Origin: Fidelibacterota bacterium
GTDB lineage: Bacteria; Fidelibacterota; Marinisomatia; SCGC-AAA003-L08; GCA-2689995
Reading direction: 5' to 3'
DNA: 40,940 nucleotides
NCBI GenBank assembly: GCA_014381925.1
Contig: JACNKR010000021.1
Location: 1 to 40,940 of the forward strand
Positions 1 through 7,048 of the stretch are shown piece by piece (position 1 is the stretch's first letter; each line of letters starts with the position of its first letter). A program made the position numbers and the translations under genes. Under the pieces are notes generated by a model. That model was not told where the DNA came from and did not search any database. It was given only the letters and a program-made list of their open reading frames with translations.

Positions 1-64
1 GAGCAAGCTCAAAATCTATCACCCTCGAATAGGAACTGCGTTTAGCGCCGTCGTTGGGGGTAAT
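1..64 (+). repeat. attC-like right half-site at window edge
   Basis: The GC-richer stretch ending at about 63 finishes with CGTTGGGGGTAAT, which closely matches CGTTGTGGGTAAT at the end of the full attC-like palindrome at 2925-3060. This suggests that the first base pairs are the right arm (R'-type box) of an integron attC-like site whose left arm lies outside the window. The restriction-modification block would then sit between two such sites, as a gene cassette does. Only one arm is visible, so the call is tentative. Confidence 0.4.
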
Positions 65-139
65 GCAAAGAAAGGTGTATTAACAAAATAACGCATTCTT
101 CAAGTTTAGGGTCAAGTACAAATAAAATATTACAAAAAC

Positions 140-156
140 ATCTTGAAAAACAAGAT
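140..156. promoter_or_regulatory. Inverted repeat upstream of XRE regulator, possible C-box operator
   Basis: A perfect 6-bp inverted repeat (ATCTTG, 5-bp A spacer, CAAGAT) lies about 50 bp upstream of the small XRE-family regulator at 207. Control proteins of restriction-modification systems often bind symmetrical operators just upstream of their own gene, so autoregulation is plausible. The rest of 65-206 is AT-rich, and I see no gene in it. Confidence 0.3.
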
Positions 157-206
157 AGTAAAACTTATTTTATATACTTTTACATTTTAAAATTTGAGAG
201 AATTTA

Positions 207-407
207 ATGAATAGAATTAAGGAAGTATTGCAAGAGAAAGGAATTAAACAAACTTGGTTAGCTGAAAATCTTGGAAAAAGCTTTAATATGGTAAATTCAT
301 ATGTGCAAAATAGACAACAGCCAAGGTTAGAAGTTCTATATAAAATTGCAGAATTACTTAATGTTGATGTAACAGAATTATTAATTAAGGGAAAGAAAAA
401 TGGATAG
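207..407 (+). CDS. XRE-family HTH regulator (possible R-M control protein)
   Basis: A 66-residue single-domain DNA-binding protein of the Cro/C1 family. The helix-turn-helix is visible as IKQTWLAENLGKS (residues 13-25) followed by the recognition-helix region around NMVNSYVQNRQQP, with the conserved hydrophobic tail LLNVDVTELL. It overlaps the downstream endonuclease gene by 8 bp, so the two are translationally coupled. That arrangement is typical of controller (C) proteins that time endonuclease expression. The assignment to HTH_3/XRE is secure. The controller role is inferred from position and from the upstream inverted repeat at 140-156. Confidence 0.8.
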   Translation: MNRIKEVLQEKGIKQTWLAENLGKSFNMVNSYVQNRQQPRLEVLYKIAELLNVDVTELLIKGKKNG

Positions 408-1230
408 AAAAATAGATAGCGAAAAAGCCATTAGAGAGCTTGTTAAATCAAATATGAAAACTTTTGCACAAACTTTCAGCAAAAGACACATTAGTGAAAT
501 TGATGACCCTAATGGTACAATTAATATGAAGATTCATAATGTTTTCATAGCTGCACTTGGAGAAGAATTTCAGTATTATACAGCCTTAGTTCGTTCTTTT
601 GATAGTTCTTTGGGTAATATGTTAGAAACATTAGCAGTTAGTATTGCTGGTTTTTTCTATGATGTTACTGATAAGGTGAATGGACCATTATATCCTGCTC
701 AAACTGCAAAAATCGCTGAATTATTAGAGGCATATAAAAATAGGAAAAATCCTAAAAAAGTTTCCGTTAATGACTATAAACTATTACGAGAAATTGAAAA
801 ACCAGAATCGGAAACAACAAAAGTTCATGTAAGTGACTTTTATCTTTACGATAAAGAAAAAAATGAATATTTTTTAATTGAATTAAAAATCGGAGGTGAT
901 TTAGACAACAAAAAAGCAAGGTCTGAAAAGGAGGCTATTTTTGAACAATACGCAATATTATCGAACACACTTGATAAAAACGCTAAAATTAAATGTTTTT
1001 TTGCAACAGCATATAATCGTTATGGCGAAGGTAAACCATGGAAACAAGGCAGAGTAAAACAATTCTTTTCAGAAGAAGAGTTATTAATAGGTAAAGACTT
1101 CTGGAATTTTATTTGTAAATCAGATAATGGTTATGATATTATTATTGATGAATACAAAAAGAATGCTGACATAATAAAAAATGCGTTTGAGATTTCTGTA
1201 AATGAAATAATAAAAACTAAAGTTGCCTAA
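400..1230 (+). CDS. Type II restriction endonuclease-like protein, PD-(D/E)XK fold
   Basis: A 276-residue protein with no signal peptide. A PD-(D/E)XK-like catalytic core is visible: D146 in VSDFYLYD, then a hydrophobic strand ending in E161-L-K163 (FLIELK), followed by an acidic/lysine helix. Upstream, RSFDSSLGNMLETLA (65-79) is the kind of helical segment seen in several type II endonucleases; TdeIII-like enzymes are one possibility, but I cannot assign a family. It starts inside the XRE gene, and its stop directly abuts the HNH gene, so the three form one operon. The adjacent methyltransferase is broken, which leaves open how the host DNA would be protected if this enzyme is active. The specificity cannot be read from the sequence. 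Confidence 0.65.
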   Translation: MDRKIDSEKAIRELVKSNMKTFAQTFSKRHISEIDDPNGTINMKIHNVFIAALGEEFQYYTALVRSFDSSLGNMLETLAVSIAGFFYDVTDKVNGPLYPAQTAKIAELLEAYKNRKNPKKVSVNDYKLLREIEKPESETTKVHVSDFYLYDKEKNEYFLIELKIGGDLDNKKARSEKEAIFEQYAILSNTLDKNAKIKCFFATAYNRYGEGKPWKQGRVKQFFSEEELLIGKDFWNFICKSDNGYDIIIDEYKKNADIIKNAFEISVNEIIKTKVA

Positions 1231-1872
1231 ATGACAAAAGTTGAAGCAATAATTAAGGTTTTAGAAGAAAATAATGGTATTGCCAATTGGAATATCCTTT
1301 ATAATAATATTGAAAAATTTTATCCGAAAATTAAGAATCCAAAAGATTGGAAAGCTGGTGTTAGAGGTGTTTTATATAGGGAATTGGATAAGAAATTTAA
1401 GATGATTGATGAAGGGTTAATTTCATTAATTGATTATGATGAAGTCAAATTAAATTTTGTTGAACAAACTGAAATTATTGATGGTACAACTAAAACTGTA
1501 ACTTTAGATATTAGAAAAGGTCAAAATAAATTTCGTAAAAAGCTATTTTCTGAATTTGTTTCTTGCCCTATCACTGGTATTAATGATAAGCGTATTCTTA
1601 TAGCAAGCCATATAAAACCTTGGGCATTGAGTAATAATTTTGAAAGATTAGACAAGAATAATGGATTTATTTTTTCACCAACAATTGATAAACTTTTTGA
1701 TTTAGGTTTAATAACTTTTGATACAAATTCAAGAATTATTGTTTCTTCAGATTTATCGTCAAAAAATTTTCAAAAAATTAAAATTGACAAAAAAAAAGAA
1801 TATCCAAATTTGAAATTAAAAAACAGGATAGATTACATTAAATATCATCAAAATAATATTTTCATAGAATAA
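1231..1872 (+). CDS. HNH endonuclease with N-terminal winged-helix domain
   Basis: A 213-residue protein. Residues 1-66 look like a HARE/winged-helix DNA-binding domain (EAIIKVLEENNG ... VLYRELDKKFKM). Residues 97-165 match the HNH_2-type nuclease pattern: FRKKLF, SCPITG, ASHIKPW with H127, NNGF with N144, and D153 in the TIDKLFDLGLITF segment. The pattern is common in restriction-associated HNH nucleases. Its ATG follows the stop of the PD-(D/E)XK gene without a gap. It could be a second nuclease of the same system or a modification-dependent nuclease. Immediately after its stop the reading passes into the truncated methyltransferase. Confidence 0.78.
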   Translation: MTKVEAIIKVLEENNGIANWNILYNNIEKFYPKIKNPKDWKAGVRGVLYRELDKKFKMIDEGLISLIDYDEVKLNFVEQTEIIDGTTKTVTLDIRKGQNKFRKKLFSEFVSCPITGINDKRILIASHIKPWALSNNFERLDKNNGFIFSPTIDKLFDLGLITFDTNSRIIVSSDLSSKNFQKIKIDKKKEYPNLKLKNRIDYIKYHQNNIFIE

Positions 1873-1873
1873 T

Positions 1874-2930
1874 TTTATTGGTGGTGGAGCTGTTTATTTT
1901 TCAATCGATAATGCTAATAAATTTTATATAAATGATAAATCGAAAGATTTAATCGAATTATACAACAATATTAAAGAAAAAAAACAACCTATTCATAAAT
2001 TGTTTAGTCGAAATTGATAAGTCTTGGTATGAAATCGAAAATATTTTTAATGCAAACAAGGAGATTTTAATAAATATATTTTCAGCATATAGGGAAAATG
2101 TATGTAAAAAGACTTAAAAAAACAAAGTAACAAGTTGGGCAAATACACAAGAAAAAGAATTAAATGTAAATTTATTTAGAAAGTTATCAAGAATGAGAGC
2201 GTTAGAGTTAAAAAAAGGTCTCTTATCAGATGAAGATGTTTTTCTAAATATACTGACAGCATTTAAAAGTTCAGTCTATATGTATTATCGTTACCTGTTA
2301 AATAATCCTAATTATTTAAAAAATTATCGAAATACAGCAGTATATTATTTTATAAGAAATTTTGCTTATAGTAGTATGTTTAGGTATAATTCAAATGGAG
2401 AATTTAATGTACCTTACGGTGGTATTGGTTATAATAAGAATAGTTTATCAAATAAGATTAATTATTTAAAAACGAACTCATTACAAAATAGATTGAAAAA
2501 AACTGAAATTGAAAATAACGATTTTTTTGATTTTATAAATACAAAAAACATTACTAAAAACGATTTTATTTTTCTTGACCCACCATATGACACTGAATTT
2601 AGTACGTATGATAAAAATAATTTTGGTAAAAAAGACCAAGAAAGATTAGCAGATTTGTTAACGAAAAATATTGTTTGCAAGTGGATGTTAGTAATTAAAA
2701 ACACTACTTTTATTCATAAACTTTACGAAAAAGATGGAATTTATTTAAATTATTTTGACAAGAAATATGCTGTAAGTTTTATGAATAGAAATGAAAAGGC
2801 AACAGAACATTTAATGATTACGAATTATGATATTTCAAAGGCTGATGTCGAATTGACTATTGATGAGCATAAATATAGAAAAGAATATGTTTTAGAAATG
2901 CAAAACGAATTAGAAAGCACATACCCCTAA
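1874..2930 (+). pseudogene. Broken D12-class (Dam-like) adenine-N6 DNA methyltransferase
   Basis: Remnant of an alpha-class m6A methyltransferase. Reading from 1874, one frame gives FIGGGAVYF (the SAM-binding FxGxG motif) and FYINDKSKDLIELYNNI, both typical of the N-terminal third of Dam/D12 enzymes; it stops at 2015-2017. The protein continues in another frame from about 2013, meets an in-frame TAA at 2115-2117, and then runs open to 2930 with LSRMRALELKKG, the DPPY motif IV at 2577-2588 and a complete-looking C-terminus. The usual first 30-40 residues (the KWAGGK segment) are absent because the HNH gene ends right before FIGGG. The gene therefore carries a 5' truncation, a frameshift and a nonsense codon. 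The open part 2193-2930 (245 codons) alone lacks the cofactor-binding motif. A sequencing error could explain the shift but not the missing start. Confidence 0.8.
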
Positions 2931-3060
2931 CAAAGTGTATAAATCATTGGGCAATAAGTGGTTAAAATGAAATATAGAGCAATAAATAAAATTTACGGTA
3001 AATTGAAAGTGAAGTGCTTTGTAACGCCCAACGCTTCATACACAAACCGTTGTGGGTAAT
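2925..3060 (+). repeat. attC-like imperfect palindrome after the R-M block
   Basis: The left arm is CCCCTAACAAAGTGTATAA followed by ATTGGGC. The right arm is GCCCAACGCTTCATACACAA followed by CGTTGTGGGTAAT. The two arms pair: GTGTAT with ATACAC, TTGGGC with GCCCAA, and CTAACA with the terminal CGTTGTGGG box. This is the architecture of integron attC sites (R''/L'' and L'/R' boxes around a variable centre). The methyltransferase stop codon falls inside the left box, as is usual for cassette genes. No integrase gene is in the window. Similar palindromes, as I recall, are widespread in Bacteroidota genomes. Confidence 0.55.
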
Positions 3061-3105
3061 TATGTCCCGTTATGAAAATATGTATATTCTAAAACAATAA
3101 AAACC

Positions 3106-4824
3106 ATGAAAAAATTACCTTTTATAATCTTAATTCTTCTTTCGGGAAGCTCTTTCGCCCAAAACCATATTGGTTCTAATATAAGTTCTCTAGCAGATTG
3201 GAGCAGTGAAATTACATTTGTTAATGTTTTTAATCAAGCAAGAGAATGGATTTCTTTTGATAATGGCGGGGCATGGGATTCAGGTGTTCCGATAGCTTTA
3301 AGTAGCGATGGTTACCCTTTAGAAATTCCATATAATGACGGAGTCAATCCTCCTCAATACGTGAGAACATTAATGTTGTGGGATATTGATGGACTTTATC
3401 CTTCTGGAAATTATAGATTAATTGTTTCAGGAACTGGCCAAATAACTTTGTCAGGAGCCGTGAATGGCACTTTTTCTTGTCCAGTAGACCAAGTTGTGTC
3501 AGTCAATAATAGTGGAGGAATAATTTTAACAATTAACTCTTCGGCTTTATCGGATCCGATAAACGATATTAGGTTAATTATTCCGGGCAGTCATAACACC
3601 TATCAGACAGCCCCTTTTAATCCTTCATTTTTAAATTATATTTCTGATTTTGAAACAATACGTTTTATGGATTTTATGAAAACAAATTTTTCACCAGTTG
3701 TAAGCTGGTCAGATAGAAGTCCACATGATTATTACACACAAACATTACAGAGTGGAGTGGCTTATGAGTATCTAATAGAGTTATGTAACACTACTCAAAA
3801 AAATGCATGGGTTTGTATCCCTCATCAGGCAGATAATAATTTTATTACTCAATTTGCTACGTTACTTAGGGATAGTTTAGATCCAAACCTTAACGTATAT
3901 GTAGAATATACAAATGAAGCTTGGAATGGTATTTTTTCTCAAAGTCAATATGTAGAGATAATGGGAAATAGTTTGGGATATGCTGGTCAACCGTGGGAAC
4001 AAGGTTGGAAGTATTATGCAAAACGCTCTGCGGACATTCATTATATTTTTGAAACAGTTTTTAATAACGAAAATAGAATTGTAAATGTTGTTGCTTCTCA
4101 GACGCTTGGTTATGTGAGCGATTATATATTAAGTAGGTATGAGGAAGTAGCTTACAACCCAAATCAAGTGCAAGCGGAAGCTCTAGCAAACGCCCCTTAT
4201 TTTGGAGGAGGGTTAGCTGATGTAATTGGTAATGCGGGGTTAGCAAATACAATTACAGTAGATGATATTTTAGATTCTTTGGAATATTCATCGCTGCCTC
4301 AAGCGTTTATAGAGATGCAAGACGGCAAGTTGGTAGCACAAAATCATAATGTTGAATACATTGCTTATGAAGGAGGTCAGCATTTAGTAAGCTATGCATA
4401 TACATCTAATTTAAACTTTGTGAATACGCTGATTGAAGTAAACAGAAATCCGAGGATGGAAGATTTGTATTGTCAATATTTTAATTATTGGTACGATACC
4501 ATACAAGGAGGATTGTTTTGTCAATTTACATCACATTATAAACCCGGAATATATGGTTCTTGGGGAGTAAAAGAGCATATGAATGACACCTTGGCACCCA
4601 AATACTTAGGACTTAAAAACTGTGTTTTTAATGCTAATGCAATGTCAATGTTGGGTGATCTGAATCAAGATGGTACTATTAACATTTTGGATATTGTAAG
4701 AGTGGTTGCAATCATTTTAGACGACGATCCCACCGAATATGAACTATGGGCTGGAGATGTGAACGGCGATGGAGAGATTGATGTGTTGGATATTGTGTTA
4801 TTGATAGGAATAATACTAGAATAA
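3106..4824 (+). CDS. Secreted glycoside hydrolase-like protein with C-terminal dockerin-like module
   Basis: A 572-residue exported protein with a clear signal peptide (MKKLPFIILILLSGSSFA, cleavage near residue 18). The body has a VYVEYTNEAWNG segment with N270-E271 and an IAYEGGQHL segment with E422. These resemble the acid/base Asn-Glu and nucleophile Glu of clan GH-A glycosidases and are found in a family often annotated as cellulose-binding in planctomycetes; substrate and activity are unproven. Residues 516-572 hold two Ca-binding-type repeats (GDLNQDGTINILDIV and GDVNGDGEIDVLDIV), a type I dockerin-like module. It begins about 45 bp after the attC-like site. Its codon use looks less AT-biased than its neighbours. 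No cohesin partner is in the window. Confidence 0.7.
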   Translation: MKKLPFIILILLSGSSFAQNHIGSNISSLADWSSEITFVNVFNQAREWISFDNGGAWDSGVPIALSSDGYPLEIPYNDGVNPPQYVRTLMLWDIDGLYPSGNYRLIVSGTGQITLSGAVNGTFSCPVDQVVSVNNSGGIILTINSSALSDPINDIRLIIPGSHNTYQTAPFNPSFLNYISDFETIRFMDFMKTNFSPVVSWSDRSPHDYYTQTLQSGVAYEYLIELCNTTQKNAWVCIPHQADNNFITQFATLLRDSLDPNLNVYVEYTNEAWNGIFSQSQYVEIMGNSLGYAGQPWEQGWKYYAKRSADIHYIFETVFNNENRIVNVVASQTLGYVSDYILSRYEEVAYNPNQVQAEALANAPYFGGGLADVIGNAGLANTITVDDILDSLEYSSLPQAFIEMQDGKLVAQNHNVEYIAYEGGQHLVSYAYTSNLNFVNTLIEVNRNPRMEDLYCQYFNYWYDTIQGGLFCQFTSHYKPGIYGSWGVKEHMNDTLAPKYLGLKNCVFNANAMSMLGDLNQDGTINILDIVRVVAIILDDDPTEYELWAGDVNGDGEIDVLDIVLLIGIILE

Positions 4825-4841
4825 TACTAGAATAATACTAG
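4809..4841 (+). repeat. Three tandem copies of an 11-mer across a stop codon
   Basis: Three exact head-to-tail copies of AATAATACTAG occupy 4809-4841. The first copy encodes the final residues of the dockerin-tailed protein, and the stop codon (4822-4824) lies in the second. Because 11 is not a multiple of 3, gain or loss of copies upstream of the stop would alter the C-terminus. The tract may be a slipped-strand expansion. Confidence 0.9.
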
Positions 4842-4914
4842 AACTACAGATTTAAAGGTTTTACAGATTAAAAACGTGTCAAAAATAAGGAAATATTAAG
4901 ATATTAGATGTACT

Positions 4915-5385
4915 ATGGAAAAAAATAATGATAAAGGTGCAGGTGTAAAATTTCCACCACCAATTGTACAATTAATATGGATTATAATCGGATTTACAAT
5001 TCAAAATTACAAACCAATAAGTTTAGGATTCAATCAAATGGCACAATACTTGGGTCTTTTAATCATTGGTATTGGAATTAGCTTATTATTACATATTCAC
5101 CAAAAATTTAAAAATGCCAAAACAAATATAAAACCAAGGAAACCCACTACAAATATCATAACAACTGGAATTTATGCCTATTCTCGAAATCCGATATATT
5201 TAGCTTTTAATTTTTTTTCAATTGGATTAGGGGTTTTTTACGATAATATATGGGTGCTGATAAGTATTTTTCCATCAATGACATTCATTTATTTTATTGC
5301 TATAAAAAAAGAAGAAAAATATTTAGAAAAAATATTTGGTAATGAATATATAGAATATAAAAAAAGTGTAAGACGATGGGTTTAA
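4915..5385 (+). CDS. Isoprenylcysteine carboxyl methyltransferase (ICMT)/PEMT-family membrane protein
   Basis: A 156-residue integral membrane protein. Hydrophobic segments lie at about 16-32, 43-60 and 92-130. The family signature is visible as GIYAYSRNPIYLAF (about 83-96), followed by KKEEKYLEKIFGNEYIEYKKSVRRW near the C-terminus, which forms the SAM-binding pocket in ICMT/PEMT-like enzymes. Bacterial members methylate unknown small or lipid substrates. It is followed after 18 bp by a small membrane protein gene. The fold family is secure; the substrate is unknown. Confidence 0.82.
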   Translation: MEKNNDKGAGVKFPPPIVQLIWIIIGFTIQNYKPISLGFNQMAQYLGLLIIGIGISLLLHIHQKFKNAKTNIKPRKPTTNIITTGIYAYSRNPIYLAFNFFSIGLGVFYDNIWVLISIFPSMTFIYFIAIKKEEKYLEKIFGNEYIEYKKSVRRWV

Positions 5386-5403
5386 CATAAGTTTTCGATA
5401 TTT

Positions 5404-5667
5404 ATGAAAAATAAAAGACTTAAAATCAGTTTAACAGCAATAGTAATTTTATTACTCATTCCATTTGTCGCAATGCAATTTTCAGGTGAAGTAAATTGGT
5501 CTTTGATTGATTTTATAGTTATGGGACTTTTATTGTTTGGTTCGAGTTTTTTATGTGAGTTAATTATAGAAAAAGTAAGCAATACAAAATATAGAATTAT
5601 TTTTTGTATATCTATTTTAGCAGGGTTTTTAATCATTTGGATTGAGCTGGCTGTTGGTATTTTTTAA
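5404..5667 (+). CDS. Small three-helix membrane protein, unknown function
   Basis: An 87-residue protein with three hydrophobic segments (about 8-25, 34-53 and 65-85), separated by short polar loops (SGEVNWSLIDF and EKVSNTKYR). Similar small hypothetical membrane proteins are frequent in Bacteroidota and relatives. There is no motif that indicates a reaction. It probably shares a transcript with the upstream ICMT-like gene. Confidence 0.6.
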   Translation: MKNKRLKISLTAIVILLLIPFVAMQFSGEVNWSLIDFIVMGLLLFGSSFLCELIIEKVSNTKYRIIFCISILAGFLIIWIELAVGIF

Positions 5668-5681
5668 TAGTAAAAAGTAAT

Positions 5682-5909
5682 TTAATTCCGCTAAAGTTAC
5701 AATTAGAAAAAATAATTCCACTTCATCATACAAATAAAATATCAATTGAAAATTACGATTACATTGTATTTGTATATTGGAATAGATTTATGGGAAGACA
5801 GAGTAAAAGGTTAATTCATTTTGTACAAGAAAATTATAAATTAGCTAAAGATTTTAATGTTAAAATAATCTATGTAAATACAGATAATGTTTTTGCATCG
5901 TTTAACTGA
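5682..5909 (+). pseudogene. Remnant of a thioredoxin-like/redoxin protein
   Basis: About 75 open codons without a usable start: the frame reads through YDYIVFVYWNRFMGRQSKRL and then FNVKIIYVNTDN before stopping at 5907-5909. The strand-helix-strand pattern and the wording resemble the core of small thioredoxin-like lipoproteins of Bacteroidota, but no CxxC is present. The 5' part is missing, and the C-terminal half of such a domain is cut off. I interpret it as a decayed gene fragment. It explains the otherwise empty 5668-5923 stretch. Confidence 0.45.
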
Positions 5910-5923
5910 AATAGGAATTTTAA

Positions 5924-6553
5924 ATGGAAAAATTTAATCGAAAAAATCATTGGGAAAATATTTATCAAACAAAAGAACTTGAAAATGTAAGCTGGTTTCA
6001 ACCAAATCCTAAAACTTCACTAAATTTTTTAAAAGAATTTAATGTACCAAAAACCGCAAAAATTATTGATATTGGTGGTGGTGATAGTTATTTAGTAGAT
6101 TATTTACTTGATATGGGTTATAAAAATATTACAGTTCTCGATATTTCTGAATCAGCAATAAATAGAGCGAAACATCGCCTTGGAAATAGAGAAAAACAAG
6201 TTAAATGGATTGTATCAGATGCAACTACTTTTATTCCAACAGAAAAATATGATTTTTGGCATGATAGGGCTACATTCCATTTTTTTACAGACAATCAAGA
6301 TATTACTAGGTATTTAGAAACAGCTCAACAAAATATAAATCCAACAGGTATTATGGTTATTGGTACATTTTCTAAAAATGGACCAAAAAAATGTAGTGGT
6401 ATAGAAATCAAACAGTATTCAGAATCTACAATGACAAAGCAATTAAAAACATTTTTTGAAAAAATAAAATGTATAACTGTTAATCATAAAACACCATTTA
6501 ATACCATTCAAAATTTTGTTTTTTGTAGCTTTAAAAAATTGCAAATAATTTAA
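5924..6553 (+). CDS. Class I SAM-dependent methyltransferase
   Basis: A 209-residue soluble methyltransferase. Motif I is IIDIGGGDS (47-55), the acidic residue after strand 2 is in VLDIS, and FWHDRATFHFF marks motif IV. The C-terminal strand QNFVFCSF closes the seven-stranded sheet. The N-terminus HWENIYQTKELENVSWFQPNP is characteristic of a TPMT/tellurite-resistance-like small-molecule methyltransferase subfamily. The substrate is unknown. The next small ORF starts directly after its stop and appears to be another methyltransferase fragment. Confidence 0.85.
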   Translation: MEKFNRKNHWENIYQTKELENVSWFQPNPKTSLNFLKEFNVPKTAKIIDIGGGDSYLVDYLLDMGYKNITVLDISESAINRAKHRLGNREKQVKWIVSDATTFIPTEKYDFWHDRATFHFFTDNQDITRYLETAQQNINPTGIMVIGTFSKNGPKKCSGIEIKQYSESTMTKQLKTFFEKIKCITVNHKTPFNTIQNFVFCSFKKLQII

Positions 6554-6554
6554 T

Positions 6555-6698
6555 ATGACATATTATCAAGATTTAAAAAATGCAAAAGAGTATATTAATA
6601 GAGCGGATGGCTATGATGGCAAAATATTTATTCCAACTTTCCAAAAATATGATGAAATGGATAAAGATGATTCATTTTATGCTGTTTTAGGAAAGTAA
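6555..6698 (+). pseudogene. 47-residue N-terminal fragment of a methyltransferase-like gene
   Basis: A short ORF that starts 1 bp after the preceding methyltransferase stop and ends directly before the VOC gene. It reads MTYYQDLKNAKEYINRADGY and then DGKIFIPTF. This resembles the start of another class I methyltransferase family in which KEYI-MA-GYDG precedes the SAM motif. It then runs into a short unrelated-looking tail (VLGK) without any SAM motif. It is most likely a truncated leftover, although a genuine small protein cannot be excluded. Confidence 0.45.
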
Positions 6699-7028
6699 AT
6701 GAAATTTAAAATGAGTACAAATATTGCTGTACGAACAAAAAATATTGATAAAGCAAAAGAATTTTATTCAGAATTTCTTGGATTTTTAGTAAATGAACAT
6801 ACACAAACAGAATTAGAATTAGATGCAAACCCAATGACCTTATATGTGATTGATGATAAAAACTCATCAGGTCCAATAATGGAATTATATGTAAATGATT
6901 TAGAAAAAGCTAAAAATGAATTAATTTCAAAAGGATGTAAAATTTTAAAGTGGGAAGGACGAGGTAAAGATTGTTATGTTCAAGATCCCTTTGGTGTAAT
7001 ATTTAATATTTGGGAAGAAAAAAAGTAA
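6699..7028 (+). CDS. VOC/glyoxalase-bleomycin-resistance family protein
   Basis: A 109-residue single vicinal-oxygen-chelate domain made of two beta-alpha-beta-beta-beta units. The first unit is NIAVRTKNIDKAKEFYSEFLGF. The second is IMELYVNDLEKAKNELISKGCK, ending in the diagnostic CYVQDPFGVIFNIWE. Members bind metal and act as lyases, isomerases, dioxygenases or drug-binding proteins. The exact role cannot be inferred. Its ATG directly follows the stop of the 47-residue fragment. Confidence 0.85.
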   Translation: MKFKMSTNIAVRTKNIDKAKEFYSEFLGFLVNEHTQTELELDANPMTLYVIDDKNSSGPIMELYVNDLEKAKNELISKGCKILKWEGRGKDCYVQDPFGVIFNIWEEKK

Positions 7029-7048
7029 ATTAATAAAAAGGAATTAGA

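Noticed and set aside
2193..2930. The 245-codon ORF as an intact DNA methyltransferase
   Set aside because: It lacks the SAM-binding FxGxG motif, which lies upstream in another frame, so it is only the C-terminal part of a broken gene.
3106..4824. Cellulosome component
   Set aside because: No cohesin or scaffold gene is in the window, and the same tail is on an unrelated protein at 31108-32661.
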